From Phyllobacterium endophyticum (GTDB taxonomy: Bacteria; Pseudomonadota; Alphaproteobacteria; Rhizobiales; Rhizobiaceae): DNA of 64,000 bases. The notes below the pieces were generated by a model, which was not told the origin of the DNA, searched no databases, and worked only from the letters and a program-made list of their open reading frames with translations. Both the position numbers and the translations under genes were made by a program. Location: contig NZ_PGGN01000003.1 of NCBI RefSeq assembly GCF_003010935.1, positions 186,001 to 250,000 on the forward strand, given 5' to 3'. This document shows positions 37,477 through 44,732 of this stretch, one piece after another (within the stretch, counting starts at the first letter, position 1; every line of letters begins with the position of its first letter).

Positions 37477-37689
37477 TCATCTTTTGAATATATGGCCGTC
37501 ATGTAGCTCGAATATTCCGCTCGATCCGCCCTGACTCATAAAACTACTTTCGACGTCATACCAGCGGCCAATATAGTTTCCGCAGGTAGTACAGAATACC
37601 GGACTATCAGTTGCAACTTGTTTAGGGATGCGCAGGTACGTCGTGCCGCATTCGGAGCACTCCATAAGGCCATTTAACTGCGTAGCCAT
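37477..37689 (-). CDS. Small zinc-ribbon protein, copy 1
   Basis: A 70-residue protein; the start at 37689 has GGAGG 5 bases upstream. Two CxxC knuckles, C11xxC14 (MECSECGTTYL) and C33xxC36 (VFCTTCGNYIG), form a zinc ribbon, followed by the shared tail W-x-x-(V/L)-(E/Q)-x-x-F-x-(S/A)-Q-G-G, FELHDGHIFKR. Paralogues are at 47642-47869 and 52886-53209. Such ribbons may bind nucleic acid or protein; the function is unknown. The leader, the palindrome at 37749 and the flank up to 38130 are duplicated at 50100-50560, where this gene survives only as its first codons. Confidence 0.78.
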   Translation of the reverse strand: MATQLNGLMECSECGTTYLRIPKQVATDSPVFCTTCGNYIGRWYDVESSFMSQGGSSGIFELHDGHIFKR

Positions 37690-37748
37690 GGCAGCCTCCA
37701 TGTGTTTCAAAATTAAACGATATCGGCCCGCAAGTTTTGCGCAATACT

Positions 37749-37766
37749 ATGTCCGGTAAAGGACAT
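37749..37766. promoter_or_regulatory. TGTCC/GGACA palindrome 3
   Basis: ATGTCC-GGTAAA-GGACAT, perfect 6-bp arms, 59 bases upstream of the zinc-ribbon start on the minus strand. The duplicate at 50194-50211 keeps both arms while the centre differs. Confidence 0.6.
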
Positions 37767-37845
37767 GCGACCGTTTGTTCCTACTCCTTTTGGAGGATCA
37801 TCCGGATGGCCACACATACCTAGGGCGGCAACGGGTGTATCCTCT

Positions 37846-37966
37846 CCCCACTGACCGGACTATTTTTCCCTTCCGCCTTTAATAACGGTCAGCCTACTTG
37901 GGAGGAGAAAGAAGGTGGTGGGCTCTCTCCGTGCCCAATGCAGCATCCTTCCTCTTCTCCCTCTTC
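37846..37966 (+). ncRNA. Candidate structured RNA element, copy a
   Basis: Two stems: CTGACCG (37851) with CGGTCAG (37886), and a long one of GGGAGGAGAAAGAAGG (37900) with CCTTCCTCTTCTCCC (37947) enclosing GGGC/GCCC. Copies b-d (44985, 48421, 50292) keep the first stem with wobble or compensating changes and the GGGAGGAGA-like strand. It lies about 75-195 bases upstream of the tiny membrane gene at 38041. On the other strand it would present CTCCTCCC, an anti-Shine-Dalgarno motif known from rhizobial sRNAs, so the strand is uncertain. Confidence 0.5.
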
Positions 37967-38040
37967 GATGTGACTATTTCCGTGCCCTCTTTGCCAGATA
38001 GCACCGCGGGTGCTCATAGACCTCAGGATGATGGTTTCAC

Positions 38041-38124
38041 ATGGACCACAACTTTGTTGTCTTTGCTGCGATAGTGGTTGGAGTTTATATCCTGTTGGCG
38101 ATCTATCTCCCGCCACATGCCTAG
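38041..38124 (+). CDS. Tiny single-span membrane protein (27 aa), family copy 2
   Basis: ATG 38041 with AGGATG upstream; 27 codons ending TAG. MDHNFVV leads into the span FAAIVVGVYILLAIY and the tail LPPHA. It shares the (V/L)L(L/A)xIYxxP end and the position of the stop with 18731-18811 and 48271-48351. The leader with the structured element is duplicated at 50190-50480, where the gene is broken by an inversion. Function unknown, probably inner membrane. Confidence 0.62.
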   Translation: MDHNFVVFAAIVVGVYILLAIYLPPHA

Positions 38125-38184
38125 GTGCCTATCTCTGCCCCGTGAACGGGTTTAAGTTTTTCCGGGGATTGGAGAGGCGACAGC

Positions 38185-38490
38185 CCGTTGGCTTGGTACT
38201 TCGGAAACCTGGCTTTCGCCTATTATCTCGCCGGTCGTCCTGCCGATGCCGTCGCCGCTGTATCACAGAAAATGGAGCATCCCTGGTACTCAACACTTGC
38301 TGCAGCCCATGCGCGCCTTGGTCACCTGGACGAAGCCCGTGCGAGCATTGACAAGTTTCTCCTTGAGAGGCCCGGCTGGACCATCGGAAAAGAAGCGGTC
38401 TGGCCTTCGGCCAAAAAGCCCCAGCTCACAGAGAAGCTTTTGAAGCCTTACCTAGCTGACCTCGCCAAGGCCGGTCTGCCAGCGGAATAG
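38185..38490 (+). pseudogene. C-terminal TPR fragment of an adenylate/guanylate cyclase-type protein
   Basis: The frame reads LAWYFGNLAFAYYLAGRPAD, AAHARLGHLDEARASIDKFL and RPGWTIGKEAVWP, which are the last tetratricopeptide repeats of large class III cyclase proteins. There is no cyclase domain, and homology begins abruptly at 38185. A TTG at 38188 could serve as a start with GGAGAGG upstream, so a short TPR peptide might still be made. I judge it a 5'-truncated remnant. Confidence 0.6.
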
Positions 38491-38608
38491 GTCGCGGTTG
38501 TCCAAAACAGGTGGGTCTAGTCAAAGTTGTTACAGAACAGAATATTCTTATTAAATTCGTCGTGATGGAGTGAGAAGAGATCATCGCTCCAAATATGGGA
38601 GATCCAGA

Positions 38609-38878
38609 ATGGACATTGATATAGGCGCAGTGCTTGATCCCTTTAAAAGGCACGTCATCGACATCAAAGATGTACTTGCGCATGCCCGTTATCGCTACGA
38701 TGGGCTTGAGCTGATATTGGAGGGGGTCGAAGATTCCAAGATCCGTGGTGCCTCGCAGGAAATATTTGCCTTAGCAGGCGAAAAGATGAACGTCGTCGAT
38801 GACATGCTGGATGAACTTTATCGCCAGTTGTCCGAGGTGGATCGTATGCTGGAAACCTACGAATCGAAACAAGAATGA
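38609..38878 (+). CDS. Small helical protein of unknown function
   Basis: The start at 38609 has GGGAG 8 bases upstream. The 89-residue acidic product (MDIDIGAVLDPFKRHVIDIK ... VVDDMLDELYRQLSEVDRML) is predicted to be helical with a coiled-coil C-terminal half. The FKRHVxDIKDVLAHARYRYDG segment has no family I can name. It is convergent with the small gene at 38913 and has no obvious partner. Confidence 0.6.
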   Translation: MDIDIGAVLDPFKRHVIDIKDVLAHARYRYDGLELILEGVEDSKIRGASQEIFALAGEKMNVVDDMLDELYRQLSEVDRMLETYESKQE

Positions 38879-38912
38879 GGGCATCGATGCCCGTCAGCTC
38901 CGTGCTTAAAAA

Positions 38913-39143
38913 TCAAGGCCTTAATTTGCGCAACGCAGCTTCCACCGATAACCCCATGTTTTTGTGCATTGCCAGGCTCGTATTGTTGGCAACCTCGATA
39001 ATAGCCGCCAGAATTTCTGTCCGTGTCCACCCGGCCGTTATGGCATCACCAAGCAGCTCAAGCAAACGGTCCTCAATTGCCCTTTGGCAATCCGCAAAGC
39101 GGTCTGGATGGTTCTTAGGGTGATGAGGGCGGGGAATGGTCAT
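38913..39143 (-). CDS. Small helical protein downstream of SRAP, copy 1
   Basis: A 76-residue protein: MTIPRPHHPKNHPDRFADCQ, then EDRLLELLGDAITAGWTRTE and NTSLAMHKNMGLSVEAALRK. The start overlaps the SRAP stop by 4 bases (ATGA), so it is translated with the DNA-damage peptidase. A paralogue with the same PRPHHPxNHPDRF start is at 47211-47447. The histidine-rich N-terminus could bind metal. Function unknown; a role linked to SRAP is inferred from the coupling only. Confidence 0.7.
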   Translation of the reverse strand: MTIPRPHHPKNHPDRFADCQRAIEDRLLELLGDAITAGWTRTEILAAIIEVANNTSLAMHKNMGLSVEAALRKLRP

Positions 39144-39814
39144 AGCAGCAACGGCTCTTCCTCGGCAGTATCTGGTTGCGGCAAAACGATCAAACCCTCA
39201 TCAGGCAAGGGTCTTTGTAGTTGCAGTGCTTCTTCGGCCGGCGCATTCATCCAGATATCGATCTCCTCGGCAGTACGCAGAATGACCGGCATCGCCTTTT
39301 CATGAATGGGCTTCACTACGGCGTTTGGCTCCGTTGTCAGGAAGGCAAAAATGTCGGCCTGCACCGGCCCCTCTTTTTTCTTTCTTATACTGTACCAAGG
39401 GGTCCAGATACCGGCGAACCAGAACAGCGGCTTTTCTTCATTAAGGGCAAACCAGAAGAGCGGCTTCTTCTTCGTGACGGGATCCAGGTGCGGGCCATAT
39501 TCCGAAAAGCTCGTTGCCGGAACCACGCAGCGGCTTTCCGGTCCCATCCAGCGCCGCCAATGTGGTGACCGCGGATTGCGGATGTTGGTAACGCCGTAAT
39601 CGACATCGCCTTTGATGAATTGCGGCGGTGTTGGCATGCCCCATCTGGCAATGGCCAATTCGCGGTCGCCGCTTGCATCCTTGCGGCCGATCGGGGCAGG
39701 GTAGTCGGGAAAGACGTCCATCTGCGGGGTCAGCCTGTTGGTGAGATCACTGACCGGCAGGAACAGCTGCCGCATCGCTTCATGAGTGGTGGTGGCGTTG
39801 TAAAGGTTGCACAT
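39140..39814 (-). CDS. SOS-response-associated peptidase (SRAP/HMCES/YedK family)
   Basis: A 224-residue protein that forms a covalent thiazolidine link with abasic sites in single-stranded DNA and so shields them. All key residues are present: C2 (after Met removal the N-terminal Cys), N77 in GVTNIRN, E105 in SFSEYG and H171 in PIHEKAMPVIL. The start has no strong ribosome binding site. It is followed by an overlapping small gene. A truncated second copy lies at 35514-35577. The placement fits a DNA-protection role in the stress region. Confidence 0.92.
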   Translation of the reverse strand: MCNLYNATTTHEAMRQLFLPVSDLTNRLTPQMDVFPDYPAPIGRKDASGDRELAIARWGMPTPPQFIKGDVDYGVTNIRNPRSPHWRRWMGPESRCVVPATSFSEYGPHLDPVTKKKPLFWFALNEEKPLFWFAGIWTPWYSIRKKKEGPVQADIFAFLTTEPNAVVKPIHEKAMPVILRTAEEIDIWMNAPAEEALQLQRPLPDEGLIVLPQPDTAEEEPLLL

Positions 39815-39859
39815 GAGCAGAATGATAAACGATCAATTGATGTTCACAAGCCGCTGATC

Positions 39860-40191
39860 GCGGCTTCTTAACAAGGGCAATCTGCGATTGTGTTTCGTTA
39901 AGCCATTCGAACGTCGTGCCGTTGCCGAGAACCGGGAGGCCGACGAAAAACGCGCCGTTGTTCATCTCCGGATGGATGAGATCGTGCTCGAGGTCAGCGA
40001 CACAGCGACATAAAGATCCATGTCGCCAACATCAATGGCCAAGTTGCAGACAGCAAGGCGTCACCGACGAGGTGCGCAAGTGGAAGCTGATGGGGATCGG
40101 CGCGCTCGGGGTTGTCGGCATTGGCGGAACGGCCCTCGGTGTCAGCTTACCCATCTCATTCGAGTGGGTCTCTCGGTTTTTTCAGAAATAG
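39860..40191 (+). pseudogene. Remnant of a small membrane-anchored coiled-coil protein
   Basis: In one frame EADEKRAVVHLRMDEIVLEV leads to a stop; in another, after a frame change near 40065, the sequence continues as GVTDEVRKWKLMGIGALGVV followed by GIGGTALGVSLPISFEWVSRFF. Together they resemble small rhizobial proteins with an HxRMDEL coiled coil, a V(T)D-x-V-x-x-W linker and one C-terminal membrane span. At least two breaks are needed to join the pieces, so it is decayed. Confidence 0.5.
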
Positions 40192-40288
40192 TAGGACTGA
40201 TCCATGTGCCAATTTGCAGGGTGACGTGAAACCGTAACGCATGCCAATGAGTTAGGTCTCGTCCAGTTAAAGCATCTGTTCCACTCAA

Positions 40289-41536
40289 ATGAGGCCACCT
40301 GTGCGCTTCCCTAGGCGGTTTTCCAGACTACGTGCGGGCCTATGGTTCATCCCGCTCACTTGTGTGCTGGCCGGCGTTGCCCTGTCGTTTGGCACGATCG
40401 CGATCGATCAGGCCTACGACTATAAGCTCGTGCCGCAATGGCTCAGTGGTGGGCCGGATGCGGCTATTGAAATCTTCGGAACGATAGCGGCGTCAATGAT
40501 CAGCCTCGCGGCGCTTGTGCTGACAATCACAATGGTTGTGGTGCAGCTTGCCATGGGCCAATTCTCTCCTCGGATCGTTCAGCAAATCCTTCAGGACAAG
40601 CCAAGTCAGCTCGCGATCGGCATTTTCGTAGGTACATTCGCCCACGCCATGCTGGCAATTCGTGAGGTGCAAACGGATGAAGGCGTGGTTCCTGGCGTCG
40701 CGGTTCTGGTCGCTCTCGCGCTTGTAGTGGTAAGCATAATGGTTCTGGTCTGGTATGTTAATCATATCGGGCTAGCGCTCAGAGTGTCGGCACTGATTGA
40801 GCTTGTGGGCAACGATACGCGCAAACTGCTCGACCAGATCTATGCGGATCCTGGCGCTACAAACTCCGATCAGGCGACCATCCCCGCTCCCAAATCGGGG
40901 GTGATCATCCGAATAGACCAAGACAAGCTGGTCCGGCTTGCCAAGGCTGGCGGCTGTGTTCTCACGCTGCGGCCAGCACTGGGCGAGTTCGTGCCGGCTG
41001 GTGCCCCACTTTTTGAGATCACCGGAAACAGGGAGCGCCTCGACGTGAACGCAGCGATACGTTCCATCGAGCTCGGACTTGAGCGCACCCTTGACCAGGA
41101 CATGGCATATGGTCTGCGACTGTTGGTTGACATCGGTGAACGGTCGCTGTCGGACGGACCCTTCCAAGACCCAACGACGTCGGTACAGGCCATTGATCGG
41201 CTCCACGATTGCCTTCGACAACTGGCGCCGCGTCCTTTTCCAGATGGTCGATACCGCGACGAGGCGGGCGAGGTTCGCCTGGTAACGTCGTCGATGACAT
41301 GGGAAGACTACGTTCATCTTGCCTTCGATGAGATCCGACTTGCTGGTTCAGGCTCACCACAGATTGCACGACGGCTGCGCGCAGCCCTCGAAGATTTGCT
41401 CGCTGTCGCTCCGCCCGAACGCAAGCGCCCGCTGCAAGAACAACTCGACTTGCTGCGGTCCGAGACCGAGGATTCGATGAGTGAGGCTGTGGACCGGAAT
41501 AATTCTTCGCACGCAGACTCAAGCGGACTCGGCTGA
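40289..41536 (+). CDS. DUF2254 predicted membrane protein
   Basis: Inner-membrane protein of 415 residues. Membrane spans at about residues 16-38, 62-88, 108-124 and 132-154, including the conserved AASMISLAALVLTITMVVVQ and QFSPRIVQQILQDKPSQLAI of the DUF2254 family. The C-terminal two thirds is soluble and contains GVIIRIDQDKLVRLAKAGGC and AIRSIELGLERTLDQDMAYG, also typical. Some family members affect membrane stability, but the role is unknown. ATG 40289 lacks a clear ribosome binding site; GTG 40301, with GAGG 6 bases upstream, is a good alternative. Monocistronic. Confidence 0.85.
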   Translation: MRPPVRFPRRFSRLRAGLWFIPLTCVLAGVALSFGTIAIDQAYDYKLVPQWLSGGPDAAIEIFGTIAASMISLAALVLTITMVVVQLAMGQFSPRIVQQILQDKPSQLAIGIFVGTFAHAMLAIREVQTDEGVVPGVAVLVALALVVVSIMVLVWYVNHIGLALRVSALIELVGNDTRKLLDQIYADPGATNSDQATIPAPKSGVIIRIDQDKLVRLAKAGGCVLTLRPALGEFVPAGAPLFEITGNRERLDVNAAIRSIELGLERTLDQDMAYGLRLLVDIGERSLSDGPFQDPTTSVQAIDRLHDCLRQLAPRPFPDGRYRDEAGEVRLVTSSMTWEDYVHLAFDEIRLAGSGSPQIARRLRAALEDLLAVAPPERKRPLQEQLDLLRSETEDSMSEAVDRNNSSHADSSGLG

Positions 41537-41771
41537 TCAGGGCCGAAGGTTGCATCAGTGTCCGCTTCAAAATGCCCTCGACCGAAAGCTTCCAGCCCCA
41601 AATCGGCCGCAAAGCGTTCACGCATCCGACCCTCGTTCACGAAGCTGGATTCACCCGAGATGCGCGAACTGCCAGCGCGGGGAGTGAACGAGCAGGCCGG
41701 ATGGCTGTTTTTTGCGTTTCGGGAGAACCGACAGTCGTGCCGGGTGGTTTTCTTACTTTGGGAGCGCGACA

Positions 41772-41936
41772 ATGACTGAGAAGCCAGGGCAGGTGGTGAG
41801 GCTGGAGGCATTCAGGCTAGAGTACCGGTTTTCACTTTGCTTTCGCTTCCGTGTGTGGTGGGACTTCAAGTTCCTGCCCCTGCTGAATCGACCTGCCCGC
41901 GCCGATAAAAGATGGCTCGTCGATACTCAGTCATAA
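41772..41936 (+). CDS. Small aromatic/arginine-rich protein (54 aa), copy 2
   Basis: ATG 41772 with GGGAG 7 bases upstream. MTEKPGQVVRLEAFRLEYR, then FSLCFRFRVWWDFKFLPLL. It is roughly 80 percent alike to copy 1 (31231) at the base level over the first 135 bases, diverging at the C-terminus. Its stop codon overlaps the T-run of the opposite-strand sRNA terminator. Function unknown. Confidence 0.65.
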   Translation: MTEKPGQVVRLEAFRLEYRFSLCFRFRVWWDFKFLPLLNRPARADKRWLVDTQS

Positions 41937-42000
41937 AAAGAGCCGAGCTTTTCATCCCGGCTCGATTTGAGACGTCCAAAATCAGCGCAGATACGGGAAT
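41934..42000 (-). ncRNA. Candidate stress-induced small RNA, copy 2
   Basis: About 66 bases between the promoter at 42007-42031 and a terminator with arms GAGCCG/CGGCTC (41940-41945 and 41958-41963) followed on the minus strand by TTTTT. It shares GTATCTGC, GCTGATT and TTGGACG with copy 1 and keeps a first stem (GATTT/AAATC) of different sequence. No start codon with a ribosome binding site. Confidence 0.55.
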
Positions 42001-42006
42001 GTGGCT

Positions 42007-42031
42007 AACCACTATTTTCGCCGATTGTTCC
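42007..42031 (-). promoter_or_regulatory. EcfG/RpoE2-type promoter of sRNA copy 2
   Basis: Minus strand: GGAAC, 16 bases, GGTT. It corresponds in position and inner sequence to 31515-31539. Confidence 0.65.
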
Positions 42032-42035
42032 ATTC

Positions 42036-42224
42036 TTATGGGCGCTTTTTTCGCTTGAAGACCTTGCTCGATCCTTGCCGATTGCCGTTGTAATTGAGAA
42101 TGAGCTGCTCCGCGTCGTCACGGCCAAGCTTCAGCGCTTGCATCAGGTACTTGACCTCGTATTTCTCTTCTGCGGCAACCGTGCTGCGGTCGCGTGCACG
42201 TCGTTTGGTCTTGTCGTCAGCCAT
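42036..42224 (-). CDS. DUF3606 family protein, copy 2
   Basis: A 62-residue protein identical to copy 1 at most positions (MADDKTKRRARDRSTVAAEE, EVKYLMQALKLGRDDAEQLI), with a changed end NYNGNRQGSSKVFKRKKRP caused by a short local frame difference of the C-terminal codons. It overlaps the 3' end of the second LigD remnant by 8 bases. Both copies share the downstream sRNA promoter. Likely a nucleic-acid-binding or structural small protein; the function is not established. Confidence 0.8.
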   Translation of the reverse strand: MADDKTKRRARDRSTVAAEEKYEVKYLMQALKLGRDDAEQLILNYNGNRQGSSKVFKRKKRP

Positions 42225-42425
42225 CGCCTTGCTCCTTGGCGGTTAGATCAAACACCTCCGCATGGTCGGCGACTTCCCGAAGTCCTTTGAAGGACGTGTG
42301 CCGTAGCTTGCCGCCATGCGTCCAGGCGCCAAATGTAACTTCGGCAACGAGTGGTTCCATGAAGACGGGCGTTTTGCCTTTCACGGGCGACTCGCCAGAG
42401 ATCTCAAAAGGCAACTGGATGACAT
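42217..42425 (-). pseudogene. Second LigD remnant (last ~65 codons of the OB-fold)
   Basis: Encodes SPVKGKTPVFMEPLVAEVTF, then GAWTHGGKLRHTSFKGLREV and ADHAEVFDLTAKEQGDG, matching the end of the ligase at 31729. Upstream homology stops near 42425, where a copy of the stress-promoter leader begins. The catalytic domain is absent. Confidence 0.8.
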
Positions 42426-42518
42426 GCGATAATCCCGCGGGGAGTGAGGCCCGCCTCATGGGCCGCAATCCTGACGAAACGAGCCTCTGTCGGGGATTGA
42501 GCGCCCCGACTCGCATCG

Positions 42519-42543
42519 AACCGTAAGGTCGGTCTAATGTTCC
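42519..42543 (-). promoter_or_regulatory. EcfG/RpoE2-type promoter fused before the LigD remnant
   Basis: Minus strand: GGAAC, 16 bases, GGTT. The leader (42430-42520) belongs to the same repeated family as 33340-33440. Here it reads into the LigD remnant and then DUF3606 copy 2, which could thus still be stress-expressed. Confidence 0.6.
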
Positions 42544-42556
42544 TGCACTAGTGAAG

Positions 42557-42648
42557 ATTGCGCATTTGCGGGCCAACACGTCCCGGTCCGCCTCATAGGG
42601 TACGCACAGATTAAACAGGCAGAGCGGGGTGCCGACACGTTGGTACAT
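42557..42648 (-). pseudogene. Truncated duplicate of the small protein at 51626
   Basis: MYQRVGTPLCLFNLCVPYEADRD compares with MYQLVGNPVRLLSSCVPHKADRD at 51820. The upstream flank (GTTGGTACATATCAGC and TTAAT/CAAAAGG) is also shared. After about 30 codons it runs into the stress-promoter leader and is lost. Confidence 0.6.
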
Positions 42649-42776
42649 ATCAGCTACACGAACGGGCGCTTGTATAATTAATAAAAGGTGTTCCCAACCT
42701 GCCGATAGCCATCAACCGGCTTCTTGCTCTGATATTCGGCTCGCCCGACGCACACACCCTCTAAGATGCACCTCAG

Positions 42777-43145
42777 TCAAGATTGACGGAGTCGCTTTAT
42801 CCGGTCGGCAAGTTTCTGCGGGTGATAAGGATGGTCCAACGGGCCTTCTTCACATAGGTCATCCACTGCGGCTGAAGTTCGCTCGGCGGAGCGCGTAACG
42901 ATGACCTTGATGCCTGGTCTAATCTCTTTCGCATGGGCCGATAGTTGAAAGCCGCTAGCATCTCGCAACTCGACGTCTGTTACGAGTACATGGACTTCAT
43001 GGCTGCTGAGGACTTCGATAGCTTCGGCGGCGTTTGTGGCTTCAATCACGCGGTAGCCACAACCGCGCAAGTACTCTGACACTGTGGCTCGCAGAACAGG
43101 ATGTGTCTCCACTAAGAGAATGGTCTCTAATTCTATCGACGTCAT
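42777..43145 (-). CDS. Single-domain response regulator, atypical phospho-site pocket
   Basis: A 122-residue stand-alone receiver. The phosphoacceptor aspartate in LVTDVELRD is present and the T/S position is T in VIVTRSAE. However, the acidic pair after beta1 is ETH (LLVETHPVL) instead of the usual ED/DD, and the conserved lysine of beta5 is replaced (GPLDHPYHPQKL). It may therefore be phosphorylated poorly or act as a decoy or scaffold. The start overlaps the stop of the upstream receiver gene by 4 bases (ATGA), so the two are co-translated and could compete for one kinase. Confidence 0.85.
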   Translation of the reverse strand: MTSIELETILLVETHPVLRATVSEYLRGCGYRVIEATNAAEAIEVLSSHEVHVLVTDVELRDASGFQLSAHAKEIRPGIKVIVTRSAERTSAAVDDLCEEGPLDHPYHPQKLADRIKRLRQS

Positions 43146-43612
43146 GAATTCTTGCTTTCCACCAGCCTTCTTAAAGTACCGGCAACGTCAAAAACAGGCT
43201 TTGAGAGAAACGCTTGGAAAAAAATCGTTTCATCATCCGCCGGAACGTGTTGGCCGGACATAACGACGACCTTAACTTCGGGACTGGTCTGGGTAACAAT
43301 CCGGGCCAAGTCCAACCCGGTTAAATCCCCAGGCAGGTGGACGTCAGTTAGCACGAGATCAAATGACTCGGTCTTCAGGGCTGTCAAGGCATCGCCCACT
43401 GTCCCAGCCTCGACAACGTCCCACCCAGCAGCCCTCAAGCTGTCAGCAACATCCATCCGGATCAGGACTTCATCCTCTACAAGAAGAACTTTTAAGCGTG
43501 GAGCTCCCGCCGACTCAACATCAATCTTGTCTTGTGGTGACACTCGGATCGCCCCCTGCAGCGCTTTTGCATCCGAAGGACGAGCGCCCCCATATGCCTC
43601 AGTTCTGCTCAA
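43142..43612 (-). CDS. Single-domain response regulator
   Basis: Receiver protein with complete chemistry: VLLVEDEVLIRMD, phosphoacceptor D in LVLTDVHLPG, S in VVVMSGQ and K in FLSKPVFD. No output domain. The longest frame begins at TTG 43612; GTG 43543 with GGGGG upstream is more likely if the nearer of two EcfG-type promoters (43611-43635) is used. Single-domain receivers modulate the kinases of the general stress response in several alphaproteobacteria. It forms a coupled pair with the atypical receiver at 42777. Confidence 0.88.
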   Translation of the reverse strand: MSRTEAYGGARPSDAKALQGAIRVSPQDKIDVESAGAPRLKVLLVEDEVLIRMDVADSLRAAGWDVVEAGTVGDALTALKTESFDLVLTDVHLPGDLTGLDLARIVTQTSPEVKVVVMSGQHVPADDETIFFQAFLSKPVFDVAGTLRRLVESKNS

Positions 43613-43698
43613 CTCTGACGCGGGACAATAGTTCCCGGCCCCTGTCAGAGGTGTGGGCTTCCGACTCGCACCGAACTGCGCCGCCGGTCTAATGTTCC
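43611..43698 (-). promoter_or_regulatory. Tandem EcfG/RpoE2-type promoters of the receiver pair
   Basis: Two sites on the minus strand, 43674-43698 and 43611-43635, each GGAAC, 16 bases, AGTT. The outer one gives a leader of about 50 bases to TTG 43612; the inner one would need the internal GTG at 43543. Confidence 0.6.
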
Positions 43699-43828
43699 GG
43701 CACCCTTGGGAAACATGGCCCGATCTACCGCTAGCCCCTCAGTCACCGATAAACCGGGCCTGACTGACGGGAGGACCTTCAGCGCCATCTAAAATACCCT
43801 CCAACCCGCCGATCAAGGAAATCACAAA

Positions 43829-43909
43829 ATGAAACCCGTCCGTTATTGGCGCGTGGTGCTTCGCTATGGGTGGAGCATACGATTGATACTGCTCGCCGGT
43901 CTACCTTGA
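43829..43909 (+). CDS. Tiny basic/hydrophobic peptide (26 aa)
   Basis: ATG 43829 with AAGGAA 8 bases upstream. MKPVRYWRVVLRYGWSIRL then a short hydrophobic end ILLAGLP. The W/R-rich start followed by a hydrophobic half resembles the N-terminus of slightly longer rhizobial peptides, so it may be truncated. It overlaps the 3' end of the opposite-strand gene at 43901. Confidence 0.4.
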   Translation: MKPVRYWRVVLRYGWSIRLILLAGLP

Positions 43910-44011
43910 CAATGCCGCACCCAGAAACTCGGCAAGTAAGCTGGGAGCAGCGCCAAAAATGCCTCCGATGATAAAGCGGATAATCCCATGCGCCTTTATT
44001 TGCTCATCCAT
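43901..44011 (-). CDS. Tiny hydrophobic protein (36 aa) coupled to DUF982
   Basis: ATG 44011 overlaps the end of the DUF982 gene by 8 bases. The product MDEQIKAHGIIRFIIGGIFG, AAPSLLAEFLGAALSR has one possible membrane segment rich in glycine and alanine. The tight coupling with DUF982 mirrors the DUF982-tiny membrane protein pair at 48011-48351. No homologue recognised. Confidence 0.5.
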   Translation of the reverse strand: MDEQIKAHGIIRFIIGGIFGAAPSLLAEFLGAALSR

Positions 44012-44228
44012 ATGGTAGAGCGAACCGTGCAGCGCCGGGTGAGAGCTCTCCCTCAAGGGATTTGAGCAGCGCGTGCTTCGTTGCGGTTAGGATCTCGCTT
44101 TCCTCGATCGGCCAATCTGTGAGGATCAGTTCTGCTGCTTGCAGTGCGGAAGTCACGACGCGCATCCGGCTGGGCTGGCTTGTCATGACGCGCACTTCCT
44201 TGAACGGTCTTTCTTCGATCGTTGGCAA
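44004..44228 (-). CDS. DUF982 family protein, shortened
   Basis: A 74-residue member: RPFKEVRVMTSQPSRMRVVT, then AAELILTDWPIEESEILTAT, HALLKSLEGELSPGAARFAL. It stops at ARFALPYG, about ten residues before the usual AA-x-EA-x-(I/L) end, where the coupled tiny gene begins. It may have been trimmed by the fusion or may still fold. Its leader is shared with the remnant at 18490-18670. Confidence 0.75.
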   Translation of the reverse strand: MPTIEERPFKEVRVMTSQPSRMRVVTSALQAAELILTDWPIEESEILTATKHALLKSLEGELSPGAARFALPYG

Positions 44229-44291
44229 ACGACTCCTGTCGAGACTCAGTTCCGCGAACCCGGATAGTCAAATTTTGCTGCGGGAGTGAGA

Positions 44292-44732
44292 TCAGCTTGA
44301 CGGAGACTTTTTTGCGTCCAACGGCTGCGCTTCAACTGAAGCAGTTGCGCTGGCCGAGTTCAAGAGAGTCGCAACCGCTGTGATAAGTTGTGCGCCTACG
44401 AATGGCTTTTGCAGCATCACACTCTCCGGCACGCCGTTGGCTGACCAATCGTGCGCGCTATCGCCGCTCATGTAGATGATCGGCATAGACGGTACCAATT
44501 CCCTTGCGCGGCGTCCAACGTCCCAGCCGTCGGGTCCAGTACCCAGCCGTATGTCGGTAATCACGGCTTTGAACTCTGTTGCACCCGCCTCGAGTTCCTG
44601 AAGGGCGGTGTTGCCATCATGGGCGGTTACAACGTTGAAACCTTCGTCTGAAAGAGCATCTTCCAGAATTGGAACAAGAAGATTTTCATCTTCAACGAGC
44701 AACAAAACGGGGAAATTCGTGTCTGTGGACAT
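44292..44732 (-). CDS. Single-domain response regulator
   Basis: The start at 44732 has GGAGAG 6 bases upstream and avoids an unlikely 14-residue extension. The receiver is complete: LLLVEDENLLV, phosphoacceptor D in AVITDIRLGTGPDGWDV, S in IYMSGD and K in VMLQKPFVG. The DIRLGxGPDGW and RAREL segments are those of the FixJ/CheY-like rhizobial receivers that pair with HWE kinases. It has a 25-residue disordered tail and no output domain. The HWE kinase remnant at 15.9 kb is the only kinase seen in the window. Confidence 0.88.
   Translation of the reverse strand: MSTDTNFPVLLLVEDENLLVPILEDALSDEGFNVVTAHDGNTALQELEAGATEFKAVITDIRLGTGPDGWDVGRRARELVPSMPIIYMSGDSAHDWSANGVPESVMLQKPFVGAQLITAVATLLNSASATASVEAQPLDAKKSPSS

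Noticed and set aside
37751-37778. EcfG-type promoter for the zinc-ribbon gene (GGAAC at 37774-37778, minus strand)
   Set aside because: No GTT stands at 16-17 bases, and the duplicate at 50221 lacks it too.
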